DNA of 64,000 bases from Bacillota bacterium. Its GTDB lineage: Bacteria; Bacillota; Clostridia; Oscillospirales; Acutalibacteraceae. The translations under genes and the position numbers were made by a program. The DNA lies in contig JAEZCC010000045.1 of NCBI GenBank assembly GCA_023412715.1, positions 74,765 to 138,764 of the forward strand. The letters are read 5' to 3'. Under the pieces are notes generated by a model. The model saw only the letters and a program-made list of their open reading frames with translations, was not told where the DNA came from and did not search any database. Position 1 is the stretch's first letter. Every line of letters starts with the position of its first letter. Below are positions 50,593 to 59,804 of this stretch, piece after piece.

Positions 50593-53013
50593 ATGGACGC
50601 ACAGACGAAAGCAAAAAACGGGCACCGGGCCGTCAGTCCCGATGAGATGACGGCATCCCTGAACAGCAGCATGGCCGGCCTTACCGAGGCGGAGGCCAGC
50701 AACCGAATCCGCCGCTTCGGCCCGAATGAGATAGAAGAGGCAAAAAAGAACCCGGTTTTCCTGTTCTTAAAGCGGTACTGGGAGCCTATGCCCTGGCTGC
50801 TCGAATTTGCAATGGCGCTGACCGTTCTTCTTGGGCATTACACGGAAGGCGCCCTGATTTTCGTTCTGCTGACGGTCAACGCCGTCATCGGTTTTTTACA
50901 GTCGCAGAATTCACGGAAAGCCGTGGAACTGCTGAAAAAGCAGCTGCAAATCAGGGCAAAGGTGCTCAGGGACGGCCGATGGACTTTGAGAGACGCGAAA
51001 GATCTTGTGCCCGGGGATATTCTGAAACTAAAGCTCGGCGACCTGGTACCCGCGGACGTCTTTATCCTGAACGGAGAAGTTTTCGTGGACACTTCGGCCC
51101 TGACCGGCGAGTCCCTGCCGCGGGAGCTCCGAACGTCCGACGTCGTCAATTCCAGCTCCAGTGTTAAGCGCGGGGAAGCCACGTGCATTGTGGTGAACAC
51201 AGGGGCACGCACTTATTTTGGGAAGACCGTCTCCCTTGTGCAGATTGCAAAGCCGAAATCGAAACAGCAGGAGCTCATGTTCGGAATCGTAAAATACATG
51301 ATAATTCTGGGCATCGCGGCGTCCGCCGTCGTCTCCTGCTATGCCGTCTCCCTGCATAAGGACATCTTTTCCATTCTGTCCCTGATCGTCGTATTTTTAA
51401 TCGGGGCAATTCCTGTCGCACTGCCGGCCGTGATGACGATTGTGCAGGCCGTCGGGGCGCTCGACCTGTCAAAAAAGGGCGTTCTCGTCACAAGGCTGGA
51501 TTCCATTGAGGACGCTTCTTCCATCGACGTCTTCTGCTTTGACAAAACGGGGACCATCACGCAGAACCTGCTGTCCGTCTCGGACTGCAGGGCCTTTGCG
51601 CCCTACAAGGCGGAACAGGTCGTCAGGCTGGCCGCGTTGGCCTCACAGGAAGAAGAGATGGACGCCATCGATACGGCAATCCTGCGGTACGCCGGAGCAC
51701 GCGGCATCCGTCCGGACGGATGCCGGCAGCTCTCTTACCTTCCGTTCAATCCGGCCAGCAGGCGCACGGAAGCGGCTGCGGAAATCGGCCATAAGCAATA
51801 CCGCATTGCAAAAGGGGCGCCTCAGGTCATCCTGAAGCTCTGCGGCGGGCTGAACCCGCAGACAGAAAAAGAAGCGGACAATGCCGTCGGTGAATTCTCT
51901 TCGCGGGGCTGCCGGACGATTGCCGTAGCGGTCGGCGGCGGCCCGGAAGGTGAAAATTTTCAGCTGGCCGGCCTTCTGGCGCTCTCCGATCCGCCGCGGG
52001 AGGACTCCGCAGCCATGATTCGGAAAATCAGGGAATTGGGAATCCGGAGCCTGATGCTGACGGGGGACAGTCAGGCAATCGCCCGCGAAATTGCGGGGCG
52101 GGTCGGCATCGGGAGCCGAATTCACCGGGCGGGAGAGCTGAAAAGCCTGAGCCATGAAGAACAGGCTGCTTTGATTGACGGAAGCGACGGATTTGCGGAA
52201 GTCTACCCGGAGGACAAATACAATATCGTTCACCTGCTGCAGGACGAGGGCCACATGGTCGGAATGACCGGCGACGGCGTGAACGATTCCCCCGCCCTGA
52301 AGCAGGCCGAGCTCGGCACGGCGGTCAGCAGCGCAACTGACGTCGCGAAAGCTTCCGCCAGCGTCGTGCTGACCAAACCAGGCCTCGGCGAAATCATCGG
52401 CACCATTGCGGTAAGCCGCCGGACGTACCAGCGGATGCTGACATGGGTCATCAACAAAGTCACGAAGGTCGTGGAGGTCGTGGTCCTTTTCACCGCCGGA
52501 TATTTCTGGCTGCACAATATGATCATCTCTCTTCTGGGCATGTCGCTGCTGGTCTTCGCGAACGACTTTGTCACCATGTCAATCGCCACGGATCGCGTCG
52601 TCTCAACGGAATCGCCCAATTCGTGGAAAATAAAAAACCTGATTTCCGCCTCCGCGATTCTGGGCACCCTGTTTGCGCTTGAAGATCTGCTCGTCGTTTC
52701 TGTCGGGATCTTCCTTTTTCATCTCTCCTATCCCACGCTCTGCACGCTGGTCCTGCTCAGCCTGGTCTTCAACACGCAGTTCCGAATTTTAATCGTGCGG
52801 GAACGCCGCCATTTCTGGTCTTCCGCGCCCAGCGGCAAGCTGCTTTTCATCAACCTCGCGACCATCGCGGGGTTTGCTCTGCTGGGCGTCTCGGGCTGGG
52901 CCGTGCCCGCGCTCGCGCTCAATCAGGTCCTCATTCTGTTCGGAATCGCGGCCCTTTTTATGGGAGCGGTCGATTTTATAAAATACGGACTGTTCCGGAT
53001 ATTCCATATTTAG
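50593..53013 (+). CDS. P-type ATPase of the plasma-membrane H+-ATPase type (P3A)
   Basis: An 806-residue cation pump. The N-terminal part has RRFGPNEIEEAKKNPVFLFLKRYW, the actuator loop DTSALTGESLPRE, transmembrane motif GAIPVALPAVM (PVALP class), phosphorylation site D317 in CFDKTGTIT, the nucleotide domain with KGAPQVI, and the hinge MTGDGVNDSPALKQAELG. The PVALP and short length fit P3A proton pumps, known from plants, fungi and some anaerobes. It would export protons with ATP. It lacks the autoinhibitory tail. Lone gene, divergent from LysR; start ATG after GAGG. Confidence 0.92.
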   Translation: MDAQTKAKNGHRAVSPDEMTASLNSSMAGLTEAEASNRIRRFGPNEIEEAKKNPVFLFLKRYWEPMPWLLEFAMALTVLLGHYTEGALIFVLLTVNAVIGFLQSQNSRKAVELLKKQLQIRAKVLRDGRWTLRDAKDLVPGDILKLKLGDLVPADVFILNGEVFVDTSALTGESLPRELRTSDVVNSSSSVKRGEATCIVVNTGARTYFGKTVSLVQIAKPKSKQQELMFGIVKYMIILGIAASAVVSCYAVSLHKDIFSILSLIVVFLIGAIPVALPAVMTIVQAVGALDLSKKGVLVTRLDSIEDASSIDVFCFDKTGTITQNLLSVSDCRAFAPYKAEQVVRLAALASQEEEMDAIDTAILRYAGARGIRPDGCRQLSYLPFNPASRRTEAAAEIGHKQYRIAKGAPQVILKLCGGLNPQTEKEADNAVGEFSSRGCRTIAVAVGGGPEGENFQLAGLLALSDPPREDSAAMIRKIRELGIRSLMLTGDSQAIAREIAGRVGIGSRIHRAGELKSLSHEEQAALIDGSDGFAEVYPEDKYNIVHLLQDEGHMVGMTGDGVNDSPALKQAELGTAVSSATDVAKASASVVLTKPGLGEIIGTIAVSRRTYQRMLTWVINKVTKVVEVVVLFTAGYFWLHNMIISLLGMSLLVFANDFVTMSIATDRVVSTESPNSWKIKNLISASAILGTLFALEDLLVVSVGIFLFHLSYPTLCTLVLLSLVFNTQFRILIVRERRHFWSSAPSGKLLFINLATIAGFALLGVSGWAVPALALNQVLILFGIAALFMGAVDFIKYGLFRIFHI

Positions 53014-53134
53014 CACCGGCAAGGCATGCGGCGCCGTCCGCACAGACGGCCCGGGCCTTGCGTATTCACGGAGCGCGGCCGGCATCGGCCGGCGGATCCC
53101 GGAGGTCTGCAAAATTATTTCTCTCATTCTTTCA

Positions 53135-53162
53135 AAAAGGGCTTGCAGGCCCTTTTGTTTTG
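53135..53162 (+). terminator. Rho-independent terminator after the P-type ATPase
   Basis: Stem AAAAAGGGC / GCCCTTTT with loop TTGCAG, followed by GTTTTGT. Confidence 0.85.
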
Positions 53163-53170
53163 TGCTATCC

Positions 53171-53199
53171 TTGAAAGGAACTTATTTAATTAGTATTAA
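53171..53199 (+). promoter_or_regulatory. promoter of the ROK regulator operon
   Basis: TTGAAA, 17-base spacer, TATTAA, about 24 bases before the start codon. Confidence 0.7.
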
Positions 53200-53223
53200 A
53201 AACTTTGAAAATAAGGTGTGCCG

Positions 53224-54195
53224 ATGGCAACCGCAGGCGAACTGAAAATCATCAACCGGAGCGTCATCCGTCAGACGATTTGCGCCAAAGGGACGATGAG
53301 CAAGAACGAACTGGCGAGGGAAACCGGCCTGAGCTTCCCCACCATCAGCCGCGCCGTCGATTTTCTTGTTTCCAAAGGGGAACTGCTGGAAAAGGGGACC
53401 GGAAATTCGACCGGCGGCCGCTGCGCCAAGCTGTACGCCGTCAATCCGCTGTACCGGGTCATCCTCTCTTTCTACCTGGAAGCGGACGAAATCCGCTGGT
53501 TTGTCAGTGATCTGACCGGAAACTGCGTGGAACAGGGCAAAGAGCTTTGTTCGGCAGATATTCTGAATTATATCGGTACGCTGATATTGCGTATCCAGGC
53601 GCGTTACCCGCAGCTCGGGGCTGTCGCCATGGGGATTGCCAGCATCGTCCGCGATGGCGTTGTGATGGAATCCTTCGGCTACGGCGAGCTGCGGGGCGTA
53701 AACCTGTCTGCATATCTTCATCATATATCGGGACTTCCTTCCGTGGCGGAAGAAGACATGAAAATTGTAGCCACCGGTTTCTGGGCGCGATGCACTCCGC
53801 CGATGCAGGCGCCCGTCTGTATTTATCTCGGCAAAATGGGAATCGGCGCATGCGTCGTCCTGAACGGCCACCCTTGGCACGGCACTTCTTCCTTCGCGGG
53901 AGAAGCCTATTATCTTCCGATTGAACACACTCTGGAATATACGAAAACACATTTTAAAAACGCCGATATTGCCGATTATTATTCCAAGGTGATCCGCTCC
54001 TATATTGCGCTTCTGAATCCGGACCGGATCGTCTTATATCAGGACGAGCTGATCAATGACAAAATCGATGCAATCCGCAAAGAGAGCGCAAAGGATCTCC
54101 CCCCCGAGGTCGTCCCTCCAATCGAGCTTTCTTACGAATTTGAAGAGGACTACCGGAAAGGGCTGTTTGTTTTCGGGAACCGGCTGCTCGACTAA
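53224..54195 (+). CDS. ROK-family transcriptional regulator, diverged
   Basis: A 323-residue protein with an N-terminal winged helix (SKNELARETGLSFPTISRAVDFLVSKGEL) and a ROK-like actin-fold domain (GAVAMGIASIVRDG, VCIYLGKMGIGACVVLNGHPWHGTSSFAGEAYYLP). The zinc motif CxCGxxGCxE normally found after the AGE segment is absent and the protein is shorter than NagC/XylR (about 400), so sugar-kinase activity is unlikely. ATG at 53224 is preferred to the GTG two codons earlier because of its distance from AAGGTG. The HAD phosphatase gene follows after 21 bases and is probably co-transcribed. Confidence 0.82.
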   Translation: MATAGELKIINRSVIRQTICAKGTMSKNELARETGLSFPTISRAVDFLVSKGELLEKGTGNSTGGRCAKLYAVNPLYRVILSFYLEADEIRWFVSDLTGNCVEQGKELCSADILNYIGTLILRIQARYPQLGAVAMGIASIVRDGVVMESFGYGELRGVNLSAYLHHISGLPSVAEEDMKIVATGFWARCTPPMQAPVCIYLGKMGIGACVVLNGHPWHGTSSFAGEAYYLPIEHTLEYTKTHFKNADIADYYSKVIRSYIALLNPDRIVLYQDELINDKIDAIRKESAKDLPPEVVPPIELSYEFEEDYRKGLFVFGNRLLD

Positions 54196-54216
54196 GTATT
54201 TCAGGAAAGGGCATCC

Positions 54217-54846
54217 ATGAAATTCAGACACGTGGTATTCGACATAGACGGGACCCTGCTGGACACGGAAGAGATGGTGCTGCGCTCCCTTGCGGAGACG
54301 CTGCGGCGGTTCTGCGGCCGGGCCGTCCCGCCGGAAGCTCTGACTTTCGCGCTGGGAATCCCCGGGGAAGACGCGCTTCGCCGGCTTCGGGTGGAATCCC
54401 CCGACAGGATCTGCAGGCAGTGGGATGCGGTTTCACAGGAGTACGGCGGCAGCATCCGGGTGTTCCCGGGAATCCGGGAAACCCTTGACAGGCTTCGGAA
54501 ACAGAGCGTTCACCTCGGGGTCGTCACGTCGAGGACGAAAGCGGAGTACGAAAGGGGTTTCGTCCCCTTCGGGCTGGCCGGTTTTTTCCCCGTCGCCGTC
54601 TGCGCGGACGACGCGCCGAGGCACAAGCCGTACCCCGACCCCATGGAAGCCTACCTGCGAAAAAGCGGCGCAGAGCGGTCGGAGGTCCTTTACGTGGGCG
54701 ACAGCCGATACGATATGGATTGCGCGAGGGCGGCGGGCGTTTCGTGCGCGCTTGCGCTGTGGGGATGCAAAACCCCGGACGAAATTCCCTCCGATTACCG
54801 TTTTCGGGGGCCGGAAGATATTCCGGTCATGCTGGGGGCCGGTTAA
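54217..54846 (+). CDS. HAD-superfamily phosphatase
   Basis: A 209-residue beta-phosphoglucomutase/phosphoglycolate-phosphatase-type hydrolase. FDIDGTLLDTEE holds the nucleophile D9 and acid D11; VVTSRTKAEYE (Ser/Thr motif II), HKPYPDP (Lys motif III) and VGDSRYDMDCARAAG (motif IV) complete the active site. A helical cap lies between residues 17 and 85. The neighbour ROK regulator suggests a sugar phosphate as substrate, but this is inference. Confidence 0.92.
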   Translation: MKFRHVVFDIDGTLLDTEEMVLRSLAETLRRFCGRAVPPEALTFALGIPGEDALRRLRVESPDRICRQWDAVSQEYGGSIRVFPGIRETLDRLRKQSVHLGVVTSRTKAEYERGFVPFGLAGFFPVAVCADDAPRHKPYPDPMEAYLRKSGAERSEVLYVGDSRYDMDCARAAGVSCALALWGCKTPDEIPSDYRFRGPEDIPVMLGAG

Positions 54847-54883
54847 AAAAGCCCTTCCGGCCGCCGAGGCGGGTGGAAGGGCA
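54846..54883 (-). terminator. terminator of the His-rich membrane protein gene
   Basis: On the minus strand GCCCTTCC / GGAAGGGC with a GC-rich loop, followed by TTTTTTA. On the plus strand it may also stop the HAD gene transcript. Confidence 0.75.
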
Positions 54884-54905
54884 AATACGCACGCCGGGAT
54901 TGCCG

Positions 54906-55208
54906 TCATTCCAAATAGCGGGGCCGATCCTTTTCCTCCGATTCAACCGCACCCGGCTTCTGTTCCTCTTTCTTCTCTCTCTTGCCTTTTATAAGCATCA
55001 GGGGAATCATGCCAATCATCAGGATGGGACACAGGAACGGTACGGCAGAGAGCAGGAACGCGCCGACCGCCGGAAAACGCGAACCGAGCAGCGGAAGAAA
55101 CAAAAGTGCCAGAAGCGGCGCACCGCAGCAAAGGGCCATCATCCAGATATGGGAGAGATGCCCTTTTTTATGGTGATTATCGTGATCACTGTGAGAACAG
55201 CAGTTCAT
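54906..55208 (-). CDS. small His-rich membrane protein (DUF2933-like)
   Basis: A 100-residue protein. The N-terminus MNCCSHSDHDNHHKKGHLSH is rich in Cys and His and could bind metal; two membrane spans follow (IWMMALCCGAPLLALLFLPLL and AFLLSAVPFLCPILMIGMI), then a charged tail. The HLSHIWMMALCCG start resembles DUF2933 proteins, which often sit in metal-resistance loci. The ATG at 55208 follows AAGGAG. There is no metal transporter gene beside it. Confidence 0.65.
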   Translation of the reverse strand: MNCCSHSDHDNHHKKGHLSHIWMMALCCGAPLLALLFLPLLGSRFPAVGAFLLSAVPFLCPILMIGMIPLMLIKGKREKKEEQKPGAVESEEKDRPRYLE

Positions 55209-55399
55209 AACATACAGCTCCTTATCGGTTGATGCCATAACAGTAAAGCATTGATGTGAAGAAAGTATGGAGACAGCAATAAATTTTTCTCTCCGCCGTC
55301 CGGCGGCCCGGGAAAGTTGGACAGACAGTAGCGCAATTCTGCTTTTCCATGTATAATAAAACCGACCTGAACATCACGCGGTCGGAAGGGAATGATTGT

Positions 55400-56167
55400 A
55401 TGGAACAGATGCCGGTGCTGTTTGTCGGGCATGGCTCCCCGATGAACGCAATCGAGGACAATGAATTTACGGAGGGCTGGAAACGCGCCGCGGAAAAGAT
55501 TCCGGCCCCGCGGGCGATTCTCGCCGTCTCGGCGCACTGGTACACGCCCGGGCTCCGCGTTTCAGACACTTCGGCCCCAAAAATGATATATGATATGTAC
55601 GGATTTCCGGACGCCCTGTACCGGGTCGTCTACAACGCCCCCGGAGCGCCTGAGCTCGCGCACCGGGTCCGGCAGCTGCTCCGCGGGGAAGCCCGGATCG
55701 ACAACGGCTGGGGGATCGACCATGGGGCCTGGTCGGTCCTGCGCCGGATGTATCCGGACGCCGATATCCCCCTCTGCCAGCTCAGCGTCGACCGCGACGC
55801 TTCCCCGCGGGAACAGTTCGCCGTCGGCCAAAAAATCGCTTCCCTGCGGGAAGAAGGGATCCTGATTCTCGGCAGCGGGAACGTCGTGCACAACCTTGCA
55901 CGCGTTGCCTGGGAAATGGACAAAGGCTTCCCTTGGGCGGACGCGTTCGATCATTACGTAAAAGGAAAGATTGCCGCAGGGGATTTCGGCTCCGTGATCA
56001 AATACGGGAACGCCGGGCCGTCCGCAAAGCTTTCGGTACCGACCCCGGATCATTACGACCCGCTGCTGTGCGTGCTGGGAGCCGTAAAACCGGGCGACAA
56101 AGTCACCGTGTTCAACGAATCCGGCGTGCTGGGGTCGCTTTCCATGACGAGCTATCTGTTCGGGTGA
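55400..56167 (+). CDS. 4,5-DOPA-extradiol-dioxygenase family protein (YgiD-like)
   Basis: A 255-residue member of the LigB/YgiD class III extradiol dioxygenase fold. Metal-binding motifs VGHGSPMNAIEDN (H11), VSAHWYT, WGIDHGAWSVLRRMYPDAD and GSGNVVHNL are intact. Relatives open catechol rings; many bacterial members have no proven physiological substrate. In an anaerobe an oxygen-dependent role is odd, so the true reaction may differ. ATG at 55400 follows GGAAGGG; a TATAAT at 55352-55357 may be the -10 box. Confidence 0.88.
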   Translation: MEQMPVLFVGHGSPMNAIEDNEFTEGWKRAAEKIPAPRAILAVSAHWYTPGLRVSDTSAPKMIYDMYGFPDALYRVVYNAPGAPELAHRVRQLLRGEARIDNGWGIDHGAWSVLRRMYPDADIPLCQLSVDRDASPREQFAVGQKIASLREEGILILGSGNVVHNLARVAWEMDKGFPWADAFDHYVKGKIAAGDFGSVIKYGNAGPSAKLSVPTPDHYDPLLCVLGAVKPGDKVTVFNESGVLGSLSMTSYLFG

Positions 56168-56234
56168 CGCTCCGCCTGCGGTCGGCGTCTCCTTTCGCAT
56201 CGCCGCATCCGGCTGATTGGGCCGATAAGAAGAA

Positions 56235-56268
56235 AAGCGCACCGCCTTTTTGCGGTGCGCTTCCTTTA
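56235..56268. terminator. bidirectional terminator
   Basis: Stem AAGCGCACCGC / GCGGTGCGCTT with a C-T5 loop, then CCTTTAT on plus. It lies between the dioxygenase gene and the convergent cellobiose importer operon. Confidence 0.82.
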
Positions 56269-56284
56269 TGCCTAAAAAAGTCTC

Positions 56285-57178
56285 TTATCCTTTGACGCTG
56301 CCGAGGGTGACGCCGCGGACGATGTATTTGGAAAGCATCAGGTAGACGATGACGACCGGAATGATGGCTATGGTAATCAGCATGTAGACCTGGCCCATGT
56401 CAAACTTCAGAAAATCCGCGCTGCGCAGCTGCATAATCAGAATCGGCAGAGTTTTTTTATGCGCGGAATCCAGCAGCAGGGCCGGAACGAAGAAGTTGTT
56501 CCAGGCGCCCACAAAGGTAAAGATGGCCTGAACGGCGATGGCCGGTTTCATAACCGGCAGCACGATGGAATTGAACGTGCCGAATTCGCTGCAGCCGTCG
56601 ATTCTGGCCGCCTCCACAATTTCCATCGGCATGCTGCTGTCCATGTACTGCTTCATGAAGAAGACGACAATCGGCGAGGCAATCGCCGGCAGGAACAGCG
56701 GAATCAGGTTGTTCTGCAGGTGGAACGCCTGCATCTCCTTGACGAACCCGACGGCGGAGATCTGGGTCGGCATGGTCATAATCAGCAGAATGAACGTGAA
56801 GGCCGCCTTGCGCAGCCGGAACCGATAGGCGAAAATGCCGTAGGCCGTCAGCGTGGAGAAATACGTCGCCAGAACCGCGCTCATGGCCGAAACGGTGAGG
56901 CTGTTGAGCACGCCGCTTACGACGGGGATGTTCGCGTTGTTCAGCAGGCTGTTCAGGTTGACGCCGAACGATCTGCCCGGCAGGAAAGAAAAGCCCTGCT
57001 GAATCTGGTAGGTGTTGCGGGAAGAATTGATCAGAAGCATATAGAAGAAGAAAAGGCACAGAAAGCAGAGAACGGCCAGAACAAGGTAACAGCCGACCCG
57101 TGCCGCGGAAATGGAAGCGCGGCCGCCTTTTTTGCCTGAGGGAAGGCTGCGGGGCGTGCCCGCTGCGTTAGTCGTCAT
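56285..57178 (-). CDS. cello-oligosaccharide ABC permease (MalG/LacG type)
   Basis: A 297-residue permease with six spans. EAA loop VEAARIDGCSEFGTFNSIVLPVMKP; the preceding MTMPTQISAVGFVKEM segment and the ending SKYIVRGVTLGSVKG are typical of CUT1 importers. It overlaps the partner permease by ATGA and is the last gene of the operon lacI - binding protein - permease - permease. The substrate is inferred from the divergent cellobiose phosphorylase gene and shared operators. No ATPase gene is present. Confidence 0.92.
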   Translation of the reverse strand: MTTNAAGTPRSLPSGKKGGRASISAARVGCYLVLAVLCFLCLFFFYMLLINSSRNTYQIQQGFSFLPGRSFGVNLNSLLNNANIPVVSGVLNSLTVSAMSAVLATYFSTLTAYGIFAYRFRLRKAAFTFILLIMTMPTQISAVGFVKEMQAFHLQNNLIPLFLPAIASPIVVFFMKQYMDSSMPMEIVEAARIDGCSEFGTFNSIVLPVMKPAIAVQAIFTFVGAWNNFFVPALLLDSAHKKTLPILIMQLRSADFLKFDMGQVYMLITIAIIPVVIVYLMLSKYIVRGVTLGSVKG

Positions 57179-58131
57179 TTCACGGCACCTCTTTTCGTCC
57201 CTTTTTCCCCGGTGTTTTCGTTTGTCATAAAACGGTATATCAGCAGGCAGAGAGCGGCGCAGATCAGAAACAGAATGGTGGAAACGGCGCCGGCCATGCC
57301 GTAATTTTTACTGTACATGTGGTTGTTGAGAAACATAATCATGGTGGTGGAGGTATTGTCCGGGTTGCCTAGGCCGTTGGTCAGAACCTGCGGCACGTCG
57401 AACATCTGCAGGCCGCCGATCAGCGACGTGATGACGACATAGGCCGTAATGGGCCGTATCAGCGGCATGGTGATGCGCCAGAACATCTGGTTTGAAGAGG
57501 CGCCGTCGATTCCGGCCGCTTCGTACAGGCTGGGATCAATCCCCATAATCGCCGCCATCAGAAGAATTGTGGTATTGCCGAACCACATCAGAAAGTTCAT
57601 GAGGGCAATCAGGCCGCGCGTACCCGTGACGGTCGCAAGAAAACGGATCGGCTGGTCCGTGATGCCCATGGCCAGCAGGGAGCCGTTGACGGGTCCGTTG
57701 TCTGAGAACAGGGCGAAAAACAGCAGGGCGAACGCGGAGGCCATAATCAGGTTCGGCAGGTAAATGACGGTCTTGAAAAAGCCGAGCGCGCGCAGGCGCA
57801 GGCGCTGGCTGGTAAACCAGGCCGCAAGCAGCAGCGAAACAATAATCTGCGGAATGAAGCCGATGAGCCAGATGAAGACCGTATTCCAGAGGTATTTGAG
57901 AAGATCGGTCCGGAACATCTTCACATAGTTCTGTATGCCGATGAACTTCGGCCCTATAATTTTCAGGCCTGACATGAAATACTGAAAGAAGCTGTAATAG
58001 ATGGTGGAGCACAGCGGGATGAACTGGAAAATCAGGAATACAACAAAGAACGGGAGGATGAAGATATATCCCCATTTGGAATAATTGATGCCCTTTCTTC
58101 TGCTGCGTAAAGCCGGATTCTGTTTTTTCAA
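57175..58131 (-). CDS. cello-oligosaccharide ABC permease (LacF/UgpA type)
   Basis: A 318-residue permease with six spans; EAA loop YEAAGIDGASSNQMFWRITMPLIRP. It lies 88 bases after the binding-protein stop, with a long GC-rich hairpin (58158-58200) in the gap that probably protects the upstream binding-protein mRNA. It overlaps the next permease gene by 4 bases. Confidence 0.92.
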   Translation of the reverse strand: MKKQNPALRSRRKGINYSKWGYIFILPFFVVFLIFQFIPLCSTIYYSFFQYFMSGLKIIGPKFIGIQNYVKMFRTDLLKYLWNTVFIWLIGFIPQIIVSLLLAAWFTSQRLRLRALGFFKTVIYLPNLIMASAFALLFFALFSDNGPVNGSLLAMGITDQPIRFLATVTGTRGLIALMNFLMWFGNTTILLMAAIMGIDPSLYEAAGIDGASSNQMFWRITMPLIRPITAYVVITSLIGGLQMFDVPQVLTNGLGNPDNTSTTMIMFLNNHMYSKNYGMAGAVSTILFLICAALCLLIYRFMTNENTGEKGTKRGAVK

Positions 58132-58157
58132 TAGAAGCCCCTCCCCTTTTATGGAAT

Positions 58158-58200
58158 CGCACGGCCCCGGCCCGGGGGGAACCCCGTACCGGGCCGTGCG
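58158..58200 (-). promoter_or_regulatory. intercistronic hairpin after the binding-protein gene
   Basis: Stem CGCACGGCCC / GGGCCGTGCG around a GC-rich loop without a T-run. Such hairpins commonly raise binding-protein expression over the permeases by protecting or attenuating mRNA; the role here is inferred. Confidence 0.6.
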
Positions 58201-58219
58201 GTTATACGCGGCCGTAAAT

Positions 58220-59671
58220 TTATGAAGGCCACTTGACGTCCGTCAGATCCGGGTATTTCTGCTTGATGGCCGTTTCAAAATTCGTCTTTGCTTTCGCAAG
58301 GTCGACCGTTCCGTTGAAATAGTCGTGGAAAGCGTTCTGGAACGCCTCGTTGCAGCCCTGGTCGTAGGCGCCCGCCTTGCTCATGTCGATCTTCGGGGCG
58401 ACTTCCGCAAAGAGCTTGATATGGTTCTGACCGCCGAGAAACGCGGATTTGAAGTCGCTGTTGGCGATTTCTTCCATCGCGGCTTTATTGTTCGTGTAGT
58501 CCTGCGTGTCGGTCGTGATTTTCTTCATGATGGTGGGGTCGCAGGTCAGGGACTGCATGACCTTCTTAATAGTTCCGACGTTGTCGGTCCCCTTCGCGGC
58601 GCAGATCCAGGTGCCGCCCCAGTAATAGCTCTGCGGGCCCTGGCACACGGCATAGTCGCCGAAGATGCCGTTGCCGGCTTCTTCCTTGCCGCCTTCCTTG
58701 ACCGGGGTCTTGAGGGAGTTGCCTTCCAGCGTGAAGTTAATGCCCCATGTGGAGTAGAAGAATCCGAACACCTTACCGGCCGGGCCCTGGTCGGCGTTCC
58801 ACTTGTCGTCCCAGAGAATGGTCTTGTTGTTATAGCCCTTGTCCGTGAAGGTCTTGGTCTGGGTGACCCAGTTCATCAGGTTGGGGTCGACGGTGACCGT
58901 CGTGTCGGTTACCCACGGAGCGGAGACGTTGTTCGAGAAGGTGCGGTAGCTGTCGTCGTAGCCGGAGAGCATCTTGACTCCCTGCGCCTTGGCCTTTTCC
59001 GCAACGGCGTTAAACTGATCCCAGCTCGAGAGCTGTTCCTGCACCTTTGCCGGATCATCCGTGCCGAGAATCTTCTTGGCAAACGAGCGGCGGTAGGCGA
59101 ACAGGCCGGGCGTCGCCTGCCAGGAAACGCCTTTCAGGGCGCCGTTCTTGTCGGTGACGATGTCCTGCGTGTATTTGTACTGGTTCGCGAGGTCGCTGTC
59201 GGCCAGGCCGATGTCTTTCTTGACATCCAGCGTATAGTCGGTGTCAACGTACTTGAGGGCATAGTCGGCCTCCACCAGGAAGATGTCGATCTTCTCGTCG
59301 GCCGCCGCCGAGTCCTGCTTCTGCAAAGCGGCGTCCAGCTTGTTCTGGTAGTTGTTGTTCTGGTTGGCGTTGATGGTCCACTTCACGGTGGTGCCGTCCT
59401 TCAGGGTCGTCGTGGATTTGTCCGAGGCGACCGACGCGACATCCGGGTAATAGTCGTTGAAGCGGCTCTGGAATTCGTCGTTCCAGACCCAGATGTTCAG
59501 GACCTTGCCTTCCGCAGATGCGGGCGCGGCGCTGGATTCCGACTGCCGGGCTTCGCTGGACGCGGGAGCCGCCGGGCTGCTGGTACCGCCCGGGCCGGAG
59601 CAGCCTGCCATTGAGGCAGTCAGCGTGGCGGCCATGGCGAACACTGCCAGAGCGGTTTTGCTTCTCTTCAT
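58220..59671 (-). CDS. cello-oligosaccharide ABC transporter substrate-binding lipoprotein
   Basis: A 483-residue family 1 solute-binding protein. Signal peptide with lipobox SMAGC, then a Ser/Ala/Pro linker. LNIWVWNDEFQSRFNDYYPD, DIFLVEADYALKYVD, and GNGIFGDYAVCQGPQSYYWGGTWI (sugar-stacking Trp and Tyr) resemble clostridial cellodextrin-binding proteins. ATG at 59671 follows AAGGGGG. It is second in the operon after its LacI regulator. Confidence 0.9.
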   Translation of the reverse strand: MKRSKTALAVFAMAATLTASMAGCSGPGGTSSPAAPASSEARQSESSAAPASAEGKVLNIWVWNDEFQSRFNDYYPDVASVASDKSTTTLKDGTTVKWTINANQNNNYQNKLDAALQKQDSAAADEKIDIFLVEADYALKYVDTDYTLDVKKDIGLADSDLANQYKYTQDIVTDKNGALKGVSWQATPGLFAYRRSFAKKILGTDDPAKVQEQLSSWDQFNAVAEKAKAQGVKMLSGYDDSYRTFSNNVSAPWVTDTTVTVDPNLMNWVTQTKTFTDKGYNNKTILWDDKWNADQGPAGKVFGFFYSTWGINFTLEGNSLKTPVKEGGKEEAGNGIFGDYAVCQGPQSYYWGGTWICAAKGTDNVGTIKKVMQSLTCDPTIMKKITTDTQDYTNNKAAMEEIANSDFKSAFLGGQNHIKLFAEVAPKIDMSKAGAYDQGCNEAFQNAFHDYFNGTVDLAKAKTNFETAIKQKYPDLTDVKWPS

Positions 59672-59713
59672 ACAAAGTTCCCCCTTGCCTAAAATTAATA
59701 TGTTTGGTTTGAT

Positions 59714-59735
59714 CCGGGCGGGAAATCCCGCCCGG
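59714..59735 (-). promoter_or_regulatory. hairpin between lacI-type and binding-protein genes
   Basis: Perfect palindrome CCGGGCGGGAAATCCCGCCCGG lying 70 bases after the regulator stop. Without a T-run it is more likely an mRNA processing or attenuation stem than a full terminator. Confidence 0.55.
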
Positions 59736-59804
59736 CCGTACGGCTGAGTAAACCTCTGCGCCCGCCGCAGAGAAAGGAAAGGGCGCGCTTTTTTGTCAGG
59801 CGGA

